DNA from: Azonexaceae bacterium | Lineage (GTDB): Bacteria > Pseudomonadota > Gammaproteobacteria > Burkholderiales > Rhodocyclaceae | Reading direction: 5' to 3' | Length of the DNA stretch: 8,049 nucleotides | NCBI GenBank assembly: GCA_009469665.1 | Contig: SSTB01000213.1 | Location: 1-8,049 of the forward strand | In this document: positions 1 through 6,161 of the stretch, piece after piece | How positions within the stretch are numbered: position 1 is the stretch's first letter | Layout: the number at the start of each line of letters is the position of its first letter | Translations under genes and position numbers: made by a program | The notes under the pieces: model-generated | What the model saw: the letters and a program-made list of their open reading frames with translations, nothing else | The model's database searches: none | Told to the model about the DNA's origin: nothing

Positions 1-1246
1 CTACGAAGGCAAGACCTTGGAATTCAAGGTCATCAAGCTCGATCGCAAGCGCAACAACGTCGTGTTGTCCCGCCGTGCCGTTCTGGAAGCCACCGCCGAC
101 GCCGATCGCGAAAAGCTGATGGAAAACCTCAAGGAAGGGACCGTCGTCAAGGGCATCGTCAAGAACATCACCGACTACGGTGCTTTTGTGGACCTGGGCG
201 GTATCGACGGCCTGCTGCACATCACCGATCTGGCCTGGCGCCGCGTCCGTCACCCATCCGAAGTGCTGGCTGTGGGCGACGAAGTCACCGCCAAGATTTT
301 GAAGTTCGACGCCGAGAAGAACCGGGTCTCCCTCGGGCTCAAGCAACTCGGCGAAGACCCGTGGGTGGGCATCGCCCGCCGTTACCCGGCCGGTACCCGC
401 CTGTTCGGCAAGGTCACCAACCTGACCGACTATGGTTCCTTCGTCGAGATCGAGCAAGGCATCGAAGGCCTGGTGCACGTCTCTGAAATGGATTGGACCA
501 ACAAGAACGTCCATCCTTCCAAGGTCGTTCAACTCGGCGACGAGGTCGAGGTCATGATCCTCGAGATCGACGAAGACCGACGCCGCATCTCCCTGGGCAT
601 GAAGCAATGCAAGCCGAATCCCTGGGAAGAGTTTGCCCAGAACCACAAGAAGGGCGACAAGGTGAAGGGCGCCATCAAGTCCATCACCGACTTCGGCATC
701 TTCATCGGCCTCTCCGGCGCCATCGACGGCCTGGTCCATCTGTCCGACCTCTCCTGGTCCGCCACTGGCGAGGAAGCCATCCGCAACTTCAAGAAGGGTG
801 ACGAAGTCGAGGCTGTCGTTCTCGGCATCGACGTCGAGAAGGAGCGCATCTCCCTGGGCATCAAGCAGCTCGAAGGCGACCCGTACACCAACTTCATCGC
901 CACCCACGAAAAGAACAGCATCGTGCGCGGCACCGTCAAGTCCGTCGACGCCAAGGGCGCTGTGGTGGGAATGGACGGCGACACCGAAGGCTACCTGCGC
1001 GCTTCCGAGTTCTCCCGCGAGCGCATCGAGGATCTGTCCCAGCACCTCAAGGTGGGCGACGAAGTCGAAGCCATGATCATCAACGTCGATCGCAAGTCCC
1101 GCGGCATCAACCTGTCGATCAAGGCCAAGGATCAGGCTGAGCAGCACGAAGCTATGCAGAAGCTTGCTTCCGAGTCGTCTTCCGCCGCTTCCGGCACCAC
1201 CAATCTGGGAGCCCTGCTCAAGGCCAAGCTGAACCAACAAGGCTGA
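1..1246 (+). CDS. rpsA: 30S ribosomal protein S1, 3' part (5' end outside window)
   Basis: S1 binds mRNA on the small ribosomal subunit and helps initiate translation of structured messages or those with weak Shine-Dalgarno sequences. The reading frame is already open at base 2 ([14 protein letters not shown]), so the gene enters from the left; the TTG at 17 is an internal codon, not a start. What remains is about 414 residues: the last strand of S1 domain 2, then four complete S1 (OB-fold) repeats at roughly bases 137-343, 392-607, 653-868 and 914-1120. Each has the KG.V..I.D(Y/F)G.F(V/I).L..I.GL.H.(T/S)(D/E) pattern and a closing (R/I)SLG.KQ strand. The last repeat is the most divergent ([12 protein letters not shown]), as in Escherichia coli S1. 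Compared from memory with E. coli S1 (557 residues), about 147 N-terminal residues are missing. The tail after domain 6 is Ser/Ala-rich and ends KAKLNQQG. The stop overlaps an ATG in the ihfB frame (TGATG). Confidence 0.97.
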   Translation, partial: YEGKTLEFKVIKLDRKRNNVVLSRRAVLEATADADREKLMENLKEGTVVKGIVKNITDYGAFVDLGGIDGLLHITDLAWRRVRHPSEVLAVGDEVTAKILKFDAEKNRVSLGLKQLGEDPWVGIARRYPAGTRLFGKVTNLTDYGSFVEIEQGIEGLVHVSEMDWTNKNVHPSKVVQLGDEVEVMILEIDEDRRRISLGMKQCKPNPWEEFAQNHKKGDKVKGAIKSITDFGIFIGLSGAIDGLVHLSDLSWSATGEEAIRNFKKGDEVEAVVLGIDVEKERISLGIKQLEGDPYTNFIATHEKNSIVRGTVKSVDAKGAVVGMDGDTEGYLRASEFSRERIEDLSQHLKVGDEVEAMIINVDRKSRGINLSIKAKDQAEQHEAMQKLASESSSAASGTTNLGALLKAKLNQQG

Positions 1247-1247
1247 T

Positions 1248-1252
1248 GAAGG
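1248..1252 (+). promoter_or_regulatory. Shine-Dalgarno sequence deciding the ihfB start
   Basis: GAAGG lies 8 nt before the ATG at 1261, a good distance. The alternative ATG at 1246, which overlaps the rpsA stop, has only AAGG 3 nt before it, which is too close. The site supports a start at 1261. Confidence 0.6.
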
Positions 1253-1260
1253 CGCAAGGC

Positions 1261-1545
1261 ATGACCAAATCCGAGCTCATCGCCCGGCTGGCGGAACGGT
1301 TTCCCCAGTTGGTGGCCAAGGACGCCGATTTCGCGGTGAAGATGATCCTCGACGCGATGTCCGAAGCCCTGGTTCGTGGCGATCGCATCGAAATCCGTGG
1401 ATTCGGCAGCTTTGCGCTCAATTACCGCCCCCCCCGTGTCGGACGCAATCCGAAGTCGGGGGACAAGGTGAGCGTCCCCGCCAAGTGGGTACCCCACTTC
1501 AAGGCTGGCAAGGAACTGCGCGAAAGGGTCGATAAGGCCCTCTGA
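1261..1545 (+). CDS. ihfB: Integration host factor subunit beta
   Basis: IHF beta pairs with IHF alpha to bend DNA sharply at specific sites, serving transcription, replication and recombination; it acts on the nucleoid. The start at 1261 gives [10 protein letters not shown] and exactly 94 residues, the length of the E. coli protein. Using the ATG at 1246 would add five residues (MKAQG) not typical of the family. The HU/IHF signature is clear: IEIRGFGSF at about 44-51, then the beta arm with [10 protein letters not shown] at 61-70, where Pro64 is the residue that intercalates into DNA. The C-terminus [14 protein letters not shown] is also typical. Position directly after rpsA is the usual arrangement in proteobacteria, and the pair is probably co-transcribed, ending at the terminator at 1577-1606. 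The beta rather than alpha subunit is indicated by the MTKSELI start and the rpsA neighbour. Confidence 0.97.
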   Translation: MTKSELIARLAERFPQLVAKDADFAVKMILDAMSEALVRGDRIEIRGFGSFALNYRPPRVGRNPKSGDKVSVPAKWVPHFKAGKELRERVDKAL

Positions 1546-1576
1546 AGCGCGTCTTGGCGCAATGTGGTAGATTCGG

Positions 1577-1606
1577 GGCGGTGGCTTTCAGGCCACCGCC
1601 TTTTTT
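1577..1606 (+). terminator. Intrinsic terminator after ihfB
   Basis: A perfect 9-bp stem, GGCGGTGGC (1577-1585) with GCCACCGCC (1592-1600), closes a 6-nt loop TTTCAG and is followed at once by six T residues (1601-1606). It lies 31 nt after the ihfB stop and fits a Rho-independent terminator for rpsA-ihfB. The lapA ATG is only 8 nt beyond the T-tract, so transcripts that read through place this hairpin against the lapA ribosome-binding region. Confidence 0.88.
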
Positions 1607-1614
1607 ATGCCGTC

Positions 1615-1884
1615 ATGAAAGCGCTTGCCTGGGGCCTGCGGGCTGCCATCCTCCTCCTGCTTCTCGCCTTCGCCGTCACCAATACGGAACCGGTGGCGGT
1701 CCATTTCATTCTTGGTCAGGTGTGGCAGGCCCCTCTGGTGGTCGTCCTGCTCAGTTTTTTTGCCGCCGGAGGCGTGTTGGGAGCCTTGTCCCTGGTAGGG
1801 CTTCTGTACCGCCAGAGGCGGGAAATCCGGCGCCTGAGAGGCCCGTCGCCCGCCGCCACAACCCTGGGTCCGGCACCGCGATGA
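1615..1884 (+). CDS. lapA: LapA-family inner-membrane protein (LPS assembly, DUF1049)
   Basis: LapA (YciS) is a small inner-membrane protein that works with LapB in controlling lipopolysaccharide synthesis. The product from the ATG at 1615 has 89 residues, slightly shorter than E. coli LapA (about 102). It has two hydrophobic segments, about 8-22 (LRAAILLLLLAFAVT) and 41-65 (LVVVLLSFFAAGGVLGALSL and onward). Between them lies the family-typical NTEPVAVHFILGQ, and a basic cytoplasmic stretch RQRREIRRLR follows. The frame is open back to a GTG at 1564, but that extension would translate the terminator hairpin and looks unlike LapA, so 1615 is preferred. No Shine-Dalgarno sequence is visible before it, which is unusual. 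The stop overlaps the lapB start (ATGA), supporting coupled translation. The identity rests on topology and on adjacency to lapB. Confidence 0.9.
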   Translation: MKALAWGLRAAILLLLLAFAVTNTEPVAVHFILGQVWQAPLVVVLLSFFAAGGVLGALSLVGLLYRQRREIRRLRGPSPAATTLGPAPR

Positions 1885-3053
1885 GCGATTTCTTCGATTA
1901 CTGGCAACTTCTGCTCATTCCACTCTTCTTCGGCTTGGGCTGGGCTGCCGCCCGCATCGACATCCGTCAGGTGGTGCATGAATCCCGGGCACTGCCGCGC
2001 TCCTACTTCCAGGGTCTCAATTTCCTGCTCAACGAGCAGCCGGACAAAGCCATCGATTCCTTCCTGGAGGTGGCCAAGGTCGATCCCCAGACAGTGGAAT
2101 TGCACTTCGCCCTGGGCAACTTGTTCCGGCGCCGGGGCGAGACCGAGCGGGCCATCCGCATGCACGAGAACCTGATCGAAAGGGCCGATCTGGACGAAGC
2201 CTTCCGTCTCCAGGCCCTGCTGGAACTGGGGCAGGATTACCTCAAGGCCGGGCTGCTCGACCGGGCGGAGGATATTTTCAACCGTCTGCTGGGCACCCCG
2301 CGGGACGAGGAAGCCAAGCGCAATCTTCTGGAAATCTACCAGGTCGAGAAAGAGTGGCAGAAAGCCATCGACACTGCGCGGGAACTGCCCGGTGTCGCCT
2401 CCCAGAAGGACATCGCCGAGTATTACTGCGAGCTGGCGGCAGGAGAAATCATGCGTTCGCGGCCGGATAGTGCCCGCAGCTATCTCGACACCGCCGTGCA
2501 GCACAACCGCAAGTGCGTGCGGGCCAGTCTTCTGCAAGGCGATCTGCTCCTCCAGGAAGGCTGCCCCGACGCCGCCATCGAGGCCTGGCAGCGCATCGAA
2601 CAACAGGATCCCGCCTATCTTTCCCTGGTGGCCCAGCGCCTCCTGGAAACCTATCGCGTCCTGGATCAGCGTGACGCCGGGATCGCGCTGCTGCGGGGCT
2701 ATCTCGAACGCTATCCTTCCCTCGATTTGCTGGACGTCGTCTATCAGTTGGTCCTCGAATCCGGCGGTTCAGAGGCCGCCTACAGGCTCGTGCGCGACGA
2801 ATTGCAGCGCAACCCGACCCTCCTGGGCCTGGAAAAGCTGATGAGCGCCCGCCTGCCCCTGGTGGCGCCGGAAACCCGGGCCGATCTCGAAATGGCCAAA
2901 ACCATCGTCCAGAGCTACACCAAGCGCCTCTCCCGTTACCAGTGCAATTCCTGCGGCTTCAAGGCGCGCCAGTTCTACTGGCGCTGCCCCGCCTGCGGCG
3001 GTTGGGAAACCTATCCGCCCCGGCGCAGCGAGGAATTCGACCTTACGCTATAG
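1881..3053 (+). CDS. lapB: LapB, lipopolysaccharide assembly TPR protein with C-terminal rubredoxin-like domain
   Basis: LapB (YciM) is a membrane-anchored adaptor that, in E. coli, promotes FtsH degradation of LpxC and so balances lipid A with phospholipid synthesis. The start at 1881 overlaps the lapA stop and gives 390 residues, against 389 in E. coli. Residues about 9-25 (QLLLIPLFFGLGWAAAR) form the N-terminal membrane anchor. They are followed by the typical R.YF.GLN.LLNEQPDKAID segment and a series of TPR helices to about residue 330. The C-terminal metal-binding module has four cysteines in two CxxC pairs, Cys355/Cys358 (CNSCGF) and Cys369/Cys372 (CPACGG), expected to hold one metal ion and pack on the TPRs. 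All key cysteines are present and the gene looks intact. It is the second gene of the lapA-lapB pair and lies just upstream of LPS heptose genes, consistent with an envelope operon. Confidence 0.97.
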   Translation: MSDFFDYWQLLLIPLFFGLGWAAARIDIRQVVHESRALPRSYFQGLNFLLNEQPDKAIDSFLEVAKVDPQTVELHFALGNLFRRRGETERAIRMHENLIERADLDEAFRLQALLELGQDYLKAGLLDRAEDIFNRLLGTPRDEEAKRNLLEIYQVEKEWQKAIDTARELPGVASQKDIAEYYCELAAGEIMRSRPDSARSYLDTAVQHNRKCVRASLLQGDLLLQEGCPDAAIEAWQRIEQQDPAYLSLVAQRLLETYRVLDQRDAGIALLRGYLERYPSLDLLDVVYQLVLESGGSEAAYRLVRDELQRNPTLLGLEKLMSARLPLVAPETRADLEMAKTIVQSYTKRLSRYQCNSCGFKARQFYWRCPACGGWETYPPRRSEEFDLTL

Positions 3054-3063
3054 GAAAATGATG

Positions 3064-3162
3064 ATGCCCCAAGGACTTGCCCAGAAATGCGTGGCTCGCG
3101 CCGGCCCAGTCGGCCAAGGCCGGGTCGCCGGACTTTCCCGCCATGCCGGAGACCTCCGGTGA
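3064..3162 (+). CDS. Possible small ORF filling the lapB-hldA gap (unproven)
   Basis: An open frame of 32 codons runs from the third of three tandem ATG codons (3058, 3061, 3064) to a TGA that overlaps the hldA start as TGATG. AGGA at 3052-3055, formed partly by the lapB stop codon, is well spaced for the ATG at 3064 but too close to the first ATG. The predicted peptide begins MPQGLAQKCVARAG and ends GDLR; it shows no membrane segment, signal peptide or recognised motif. By hand count about two thirds of third codon positions are G or C, lower than expected for this GC-rich window, which argues against long-standing coding. It could be a leader that couples hldA translation to lapB, or simply a chance frame in a 108-nt spacer. 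I do not recognise it. Confidence 0.2.
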   Translation: MPQGLAQKCVARAGPVGQGRVAGLSRHAGDLR

Positions 3163-4094
3163 TGCGCAAACTCGATGCCCTGACGGGGTGCCGTCTGCTG
3201 GTAGTGGGCGATGTGATGCTCGACCGCTACTGGTTCGGCGAGGTGAGTCGCATATCGCCCGAAGCCCCCGTCCCGGTGGTCAAGGTCGAGCGCTTGGAAG
3301 AGCGCCTCGGCGGCGCAGCCAACGTGGCCCGCAACGCGGCCGTACTGGGCGGCTCCACCACCTTGCTCTCCGTAGTCGGGGACGACGAGGCCGGTCGCAG
3401 CCTGTCCCGCATGCTGGCGGAGGCGGGGATAGACGCCTCCCTCCAGGTCGACCGCCACATCGACACCACGGTCAAGTTGCGCGTCATCGGCCGGCAGCAG
3501 CAATTGCTGCGCATCGATTTCGAAACCACACCCTCCCACGAAGTCCTGCGGGAAAAGCTGGAGGACTTCGAACGCCGAGTCGAAGATTGCGACGTGGTCG
3601 TGCTCTCGGACTACGGCAAGGGAGGCTTGGCCCACATCGGCGACATGATCCGGCTGGCGCGGGCAGCGGACAAGCCGGTTCTGGTCGATCCCAAGGGCGA
3701 CGACTACAGCAAGTACGCCGGAGCTACCCTCATCACCCCCAATCGAGGGGAATTGCGCCAGGTGGTCGGACGCTGGTCCAGCGAGGACGAACTGGCCGCC
3801 AAGGCCCAGACCCTGCGCCGCCGCCTGGGTCTCGATGCCTTGCTGGTGACCCGCAGCGAGGAGGGCATGACCCTCTTCCGCGACGACGAAGTCATCCACG
3901 AGGCAGCCCGGGCGCGGGAGGTTTTCGACGTATCCGGCGCCGGGGACACGGTGATCGCCACCCTGGCCATCCTGGTTGCCTCCGGTGCCACCTGGGACGA
4001 GGCGATTCGCGTCGCCAACCTGGCAGCGGGCATCGTGGTGGGCAAACTGGGTACCGCGGTGGTGACCCGCCAGGAACTCGAAGCGGTCCTCTGA
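3162..4094 (+). CDS. hldA: D-glycero-beta-D-manno-heptose-7-phosphate kinase (kinase-only HldE form)
   Basis: This PfkB/ribokinase-family enzyme phosphorylates heptose 7-phosphate at C1 to the 1,7-bisphosphate on the way to ADP-heptose for the LPS inner core; it acts in the cytoplasm. The ATG at 3162 gives 310 residues beginning MRKLDALTGCRLLVVGDVML, matching the family start. The frame is open upstream to 3087, but that Arg/Pro-rich extension is not family-like. GGAG at 3148-3151 can serve as Shine-Dalgarno sequence. Motifs: DVMLDRYWFG..SRISPEAPVPV at about 18-39, sugar-binding GGAANVARNAAVLGG at 50-64, DPKGDDYSKYAGATLITPN near the middle, and the ATP/catalytic motif DVSGAGDT with catalytic Asp262. 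E. coli HldE is a 477-residue fusion whose C-terminal half is the nucleotidyltransferase. That half is absent here, and no separate hldC is in the window. Also called rfaE1. hldD follows after 54 nt. Confidence 0.93.
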   Translation: MRKLDALTGCRLLVVGDVMLDRYWFGEVSRISPEAPVPVVKVERLEERLGGAANVARNAAVLGGSTTLLSVVGDDEAGRSLSRMLAEAGIDASLQVDRHIDTTVKLRVIGRQQQLLRIDFETTPSHEVLREKLEDFERRVEDCDVVVLSDYGKGGLAHIGDMIRLARAADKPVLVDPKGDDYSKYAGATLITPNRGELRQVVGRWSSEDELAAKAQTLRRRLGLDALLVTRSEEGMTLFRDDEVIHEAARAREVFDVSGAGDTVIATLAILVASGATWDEAIRVANLAAGIVVGKLGTAVVTRQELEAVL

Positions 4095-4116
4095 GGGGGG
4101 CAGAAACAAGGCAATC

Positions 4117-4134
4117 GCCGGCCCTGGGGCCGGC
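4117..4134 (+). repeat. Perfect inverted repeat (hairpin) before hldD
   Basis: GCCGGCCC (4117-4124) and GGGCCGGC (4127-4134) are exact complements with 2 nt between them; a 7-bp stem with a CTGG tetraloop is the more natural fold. No T-tract follows, so it is not an intrinsic terminator. It stands one base before the hldD Shine-Dalgarno sequence and could act in mRNA processing or stability, or in spacing translation of hldA and hldD. Confidence 0.65.
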
Positions 4135-4135
4135 C

Positions 4136-4142
4136 AAGGAGA
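4136..4142 (+). promoter_or_regulatory. Strong ribosome-binding site of hldD
   Basis: AAGGAGA ends 6 nt before the ATG at 4149, close to the ideal anti-16S complement, and fixes the hldD start. It lies directly 3' of the hairpin at 4117-4134, which leaves it single-stranded. Confidence 0.8.
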
Positions 4143-4148
4143 ATCAGC

Positions 4149-5147
4149 ATGTATACCGTAGTCACCGGCGCGGCCGGATTCATCGGCGCCAACGTCGTGC
4201 GGGCCCTCAACGAGCGGGGAGTGACCCGCATCATCGCAGTGGATAACCTTACCCGGGCCGACAAGTTCAAGAATCTCGTCGATTGCGAAATCGCCGACTA
4301 CTTGGACAAGCACGATTTCATCGAGCGCATCCAGGCCGGCCATTTCGACGGCGAGATCGATGCCATCCTCCACCAAGGCGCCTGTTCCGACACCATGGAA
4401 ACCGATGGCCGCTACATGATGGAGAACAACTACCGCTACTCGACCATCCTCCTCGACTGGTGCCTCGATCAGGACGTGCAATTCCTCTACGCCTCCAGTG
4501 CGGCCACCTACGGCGGCGGCAGCGTCTTCCGGGAGGAGCGGGAGGCCGAAGGGCCACTCAATGTCTATGGCTATTCCAAATTCCTCTTCGATCAAGTGGT
4601 GCGCCAGCGTCTGGCAGGCGGGGCCTCTTCCCAGGTGGTAGGTTTCCGCTATTTCAACGTCTACGGCCCGCGGGAAACCCACAAGGGGCGCATGGCCTCG
4701 GTGGCCTTTCATCACTACAACCAATTGCGCGCCGAGGGCAGGGTGAAGCTCTTCGAGGCGTCACACGGCTATGGCAATGGCGAGCAGCAACGAGACTTCG
4801 TCTTCGTCGGTGATGTGGCCAAGGTCAATCTCTTCTTCCTCGATCATCCGGAAACATCGGGCATCTTCAACGTCGGTTCGGGCCGGGCGCAGAGCTTCAA
4901 CGACGTGGCGGTGGCTACGGTGAACGGGTGCCGTCGCCTGGGCGGCGAAGCCCCGCTGACCCTCGAAGAGATCCGCCAGCGGGGCCTCCTGGAATACGTT
5001 TCCTTCCCCGAGGCCTTGAAAGGCAAGTACCAGGCCTTCACCCAGGCCGACCTCACCCGCCTGCGGGAAGCCGGCTACATGGCGCCCATGGCCACGGTGG
5101 AGGAAGGAGTGGGCCAATACGTTGAATGGTTGCAGGCCCATGTTTAA
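4149..5147 (+). CDS. hldD: ADP-L-glycero-D-manno-heptose 6-epimerase
   Basis: HldD (RfaD) converts ADP-D-glycero- to ADP-L-glycero-D-manno-heptose, the heptose donor for the LPS inner core; it is a cytoplasmic NADP-dependent SDR enzyme. The product has 332 residues. The nucleotide-binding GAAGFIG is at 7-13, followed by VDNL at 31-34. The catalytic set is visible: Ser116 in [10 protein letters not shown], Tyr140 and Lys144 in YGYSK, and Lys179 in ETHKG, the position corresponding to Lys178 of the E. coli enzyme. [11 protein letters not shown] and [18 protein letters not shown] are strongly conserved with E. coli. The protein is about 20 residues longer than the 310-residue E. coli form, mainly from an insertion near 261-280 ([19 protein letters not shown]); I regard this as a lineage variant. 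It works directly downstream in the pathway of the preceding kinase, and its end overlaps cysM by 8 nt. Confidence 0.97.
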   Translation: MYTVVTGAAGFIGANVVRALNERGVTRIIAVDNLTRADKFKNLVDCEIADYLDKHDFIERIQAGHFDGEIDAILHQGACSDTMETDGRYMMENNYRYSTILLDWCLDQDVQFLYASSAATYGGGSVFREEREAEGPLNVYGYSKFLFDQVVRQRLAGGASSQVVGFRYFNVYGPRETHKGRMASVAFHHYNQLRAEGRVKLFEASHGYGNGEQQRDFVFVGDVAKVNLFFLDHPETSGIFNVGSGRAQSFNDVAVATVNGCRRLGGEAPLTLEEIRQRGLLEYVSFPEALKGKYQAFTQADLTRLREAGYMAPMATVEEGVGQYVEWLQAHV

Positions 5148-6039
5148 GACTCTGGAAGACTTCGTCGGCAATACCCCTCTCGTCCGTTTTGCCCGCATTC
5201 CAGGACCAGCCGTCGAACGCCGCGGAACGGTGGTCCTGGCCAAACTGGAGGGCAACAACCCGGCCGGATCGGTCAAGGACAGGCCAGCCCTGTCGATGAT
5301 TCGCCACGCCGAAGCGCGGGGCGACATCCGGCCCGGCGATACCCTCATCGAGGCGACCTCCGGCAACACCGGCATCGCCCTGGCCATGGCCGCCGCCATG
5401 AAGGGCTACCGCATGATCCTGGTCATGCCGGAAAATCAGAGTCTGGAGAGACGCCAGACCATGCGCGCTTTCGGCGCCGAACTGGTCCTCACTCCCCGGG
5501 AAGGCGGCATGGAACTGGCGCGGGACGTGGCCGAGAAAATGCGCGATGAAGGCAAGGGCATCATCCTCGACCAGTTTGCCAACGGCGACAACCCGCTGGC
5601 CCACTATGAGGGCACCGGTCCGGAGATCTGGCGCGACACGCAGGGCCGCGTCACCCACTTTGTCTCCAGCATGGGCACCACCGGGACCATCATGGGGACG
5701 TCCCGCTATTTGAAGGAAATGAATCCTGCGGTGCGCATCATCGGCTGCCAGCCCGAGGAAGGCAGCCAGATTCCCGGCATCCGCAAGTGGCCGGAGGCCT
5801 ATCTGCCCAGGATTTTCGACCGCAGCCGTGTCGATCAGGTCGAAAACGTCAGTCAGGCGGACGCCGAGGCAATGACCCGGCGCCTTGCCCGGGAGGAGGG
5901 TATCTTCGCTGGCATCTCCTCGGGAGGGGCAGTGGCGGTCGCCCTGCGGCTCGCGGCCTCCCTCGACGATGCGGTCATCGTCACCATCGTCTGCGACCGG
6001 GGCGACCGCTACCTGTCCACCGGCGTCTTCCCGGCTTGA
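5140..6039 (+). CDS. cysM: Cysteine synthase B (O-acetylserine sulfhydrylase, CysM type)
   Basis: CysM is a PLP enzyme of the cytoplasm that makes cysteine from O-acetylserine and sulfide, or S-sulfocysteine when thiosulfate is used. The ATG at 5140, inside the hldD end, gives 299 residues (E. coli CysM 303) starting [15 protein letters not shown]. The frame is open to 5122, but that adds only six non-family residues. Key residues: PLP Lys46 in [10 protein letters not shown], substrate loop ATSGNTG at 72-78, phosphate-binding GTTGT at 179-183, and Ser260 in GISSGG, expected near the PLP pyridine nitrogen. [14 protein letters not shown] and the C-terminal [13 protein letters not shown] are hallmarks of CysM rather than CysK. 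No strong Shine-Dalgarno sequence is visible, so translation is probably coupled to hldD. Its metabolic link to the LPS genes is not obvious. The TGA stop overlaps an ATG (TGATG). Confidence 0.97.
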   Translation: MFKTLEDFVGNTPLVRFARIPGPAVERRGTVVLAKLEGNNPAGSVKDRPALSMIRHAEARGDIRPGDTLIEATSGNTGIALAMAAAMKGYRMILVMPENQSLERRQTMRAFGAELVLTPREGGMELARDVAEKMRDEGKGIILDQFANGDNPLAHYEGTGPEIWRDTQGRVTHFVSSMGTTGTIMGTSRYLKEMNPAVRIIGCQPEEGSQIPGIRKWPEAYLPRIFDRSRVDQVENVSQADAEAMTRRLAREEGIFAGISSGGAVAVALRLAASLDDAVIVTIVCDRGDRYLSTGVFPA

Positions 6040-6161
6040 TGGGCAAGTTCCCGGTTCCCTCTGTGCTGGCGGACGCGGCCATGCTTGTCCGCTCCTTCAA
6101 ACCTACTCCGGTCTCGCGGGCCGCGGCAGCCCGGGCGGACGGGGTGCCTCAGCGACACTGA
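6039..6161 (+). CDS. Possible small ORF linking cysM and the exonuclease (unproven)
   Basis: A 40-codon frame fills the whole gap between cysM and the exonuclease gene. Its ATG overlaps the cysM stop as TGATG, and its TGA overlaps the next gene's ATG as TGATG. The predicted peptide begins [20 protein letters not shown] and ends DGVPQRH, with a basic, Ala-rich second half. It shows no membrane segment or motif that I recognise. By hand count about three quarters of third positions are G or C, roughly what the neighbours show. Neither it nor the exonuclease has a visible Shine-Dalgarno sequence, so a ribosome relay by termination-reinitiation is plausible. It may still be a chance frame: GC-rich DNA has few stops, and TGATG junctions are not rare. 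Confidence 0.28.
   Translation: MGKFPVPSVLADAAMLVRSFKPTPVSRAAAARADGVPQRH

Noticed and set aside
1554..1573. Possible promoter for lapA (TTGGCG and TAGATT)
   Set aside because: The spacing between the two boxes is only about 8 nt and the terminator would lie downstream, so no sigma-70 promoter can be supported.
1564..1614. Upstream GTG start for lapA adding 17 residues
   Set aside because: The extension would translate the terminator hairpin and does not resemble the LapA N-terminus, which normally begins just before the first membrane segment.
1716..2603. A 295-codon minus-strand frame opposite lapA and lapB
   Set aside because: The plus-strand proteins match LapA and LapB in length and motifs; the antisense product has no recognisable domain.
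3087..3161. Upstream ATG start for hldA adding 25 residues
   Set aside because: The extension is Arg/Pro-rich low-complexity sequence, while the ATG at 3162 gives the family-typical N-terminus behind GGAG.
3048..4724. A 558-codon open frame on the minus strand opposite hldA and hldD
   Set aside because: It lies exactly antisense to two strongly recognised genes, shows no family motif, and is the kind of shadow that GC-rich codon use creates.
5981..6082. Minus-strand 33-codon frame with AAGGAG well placed before its ATG, running antisense into the cysM end
   Set aside because: The peptide is low-complexity and Arg/Gly-rich over most of its length and antisense to conserved cysM codons; the ribosome-binding match is likely chance.
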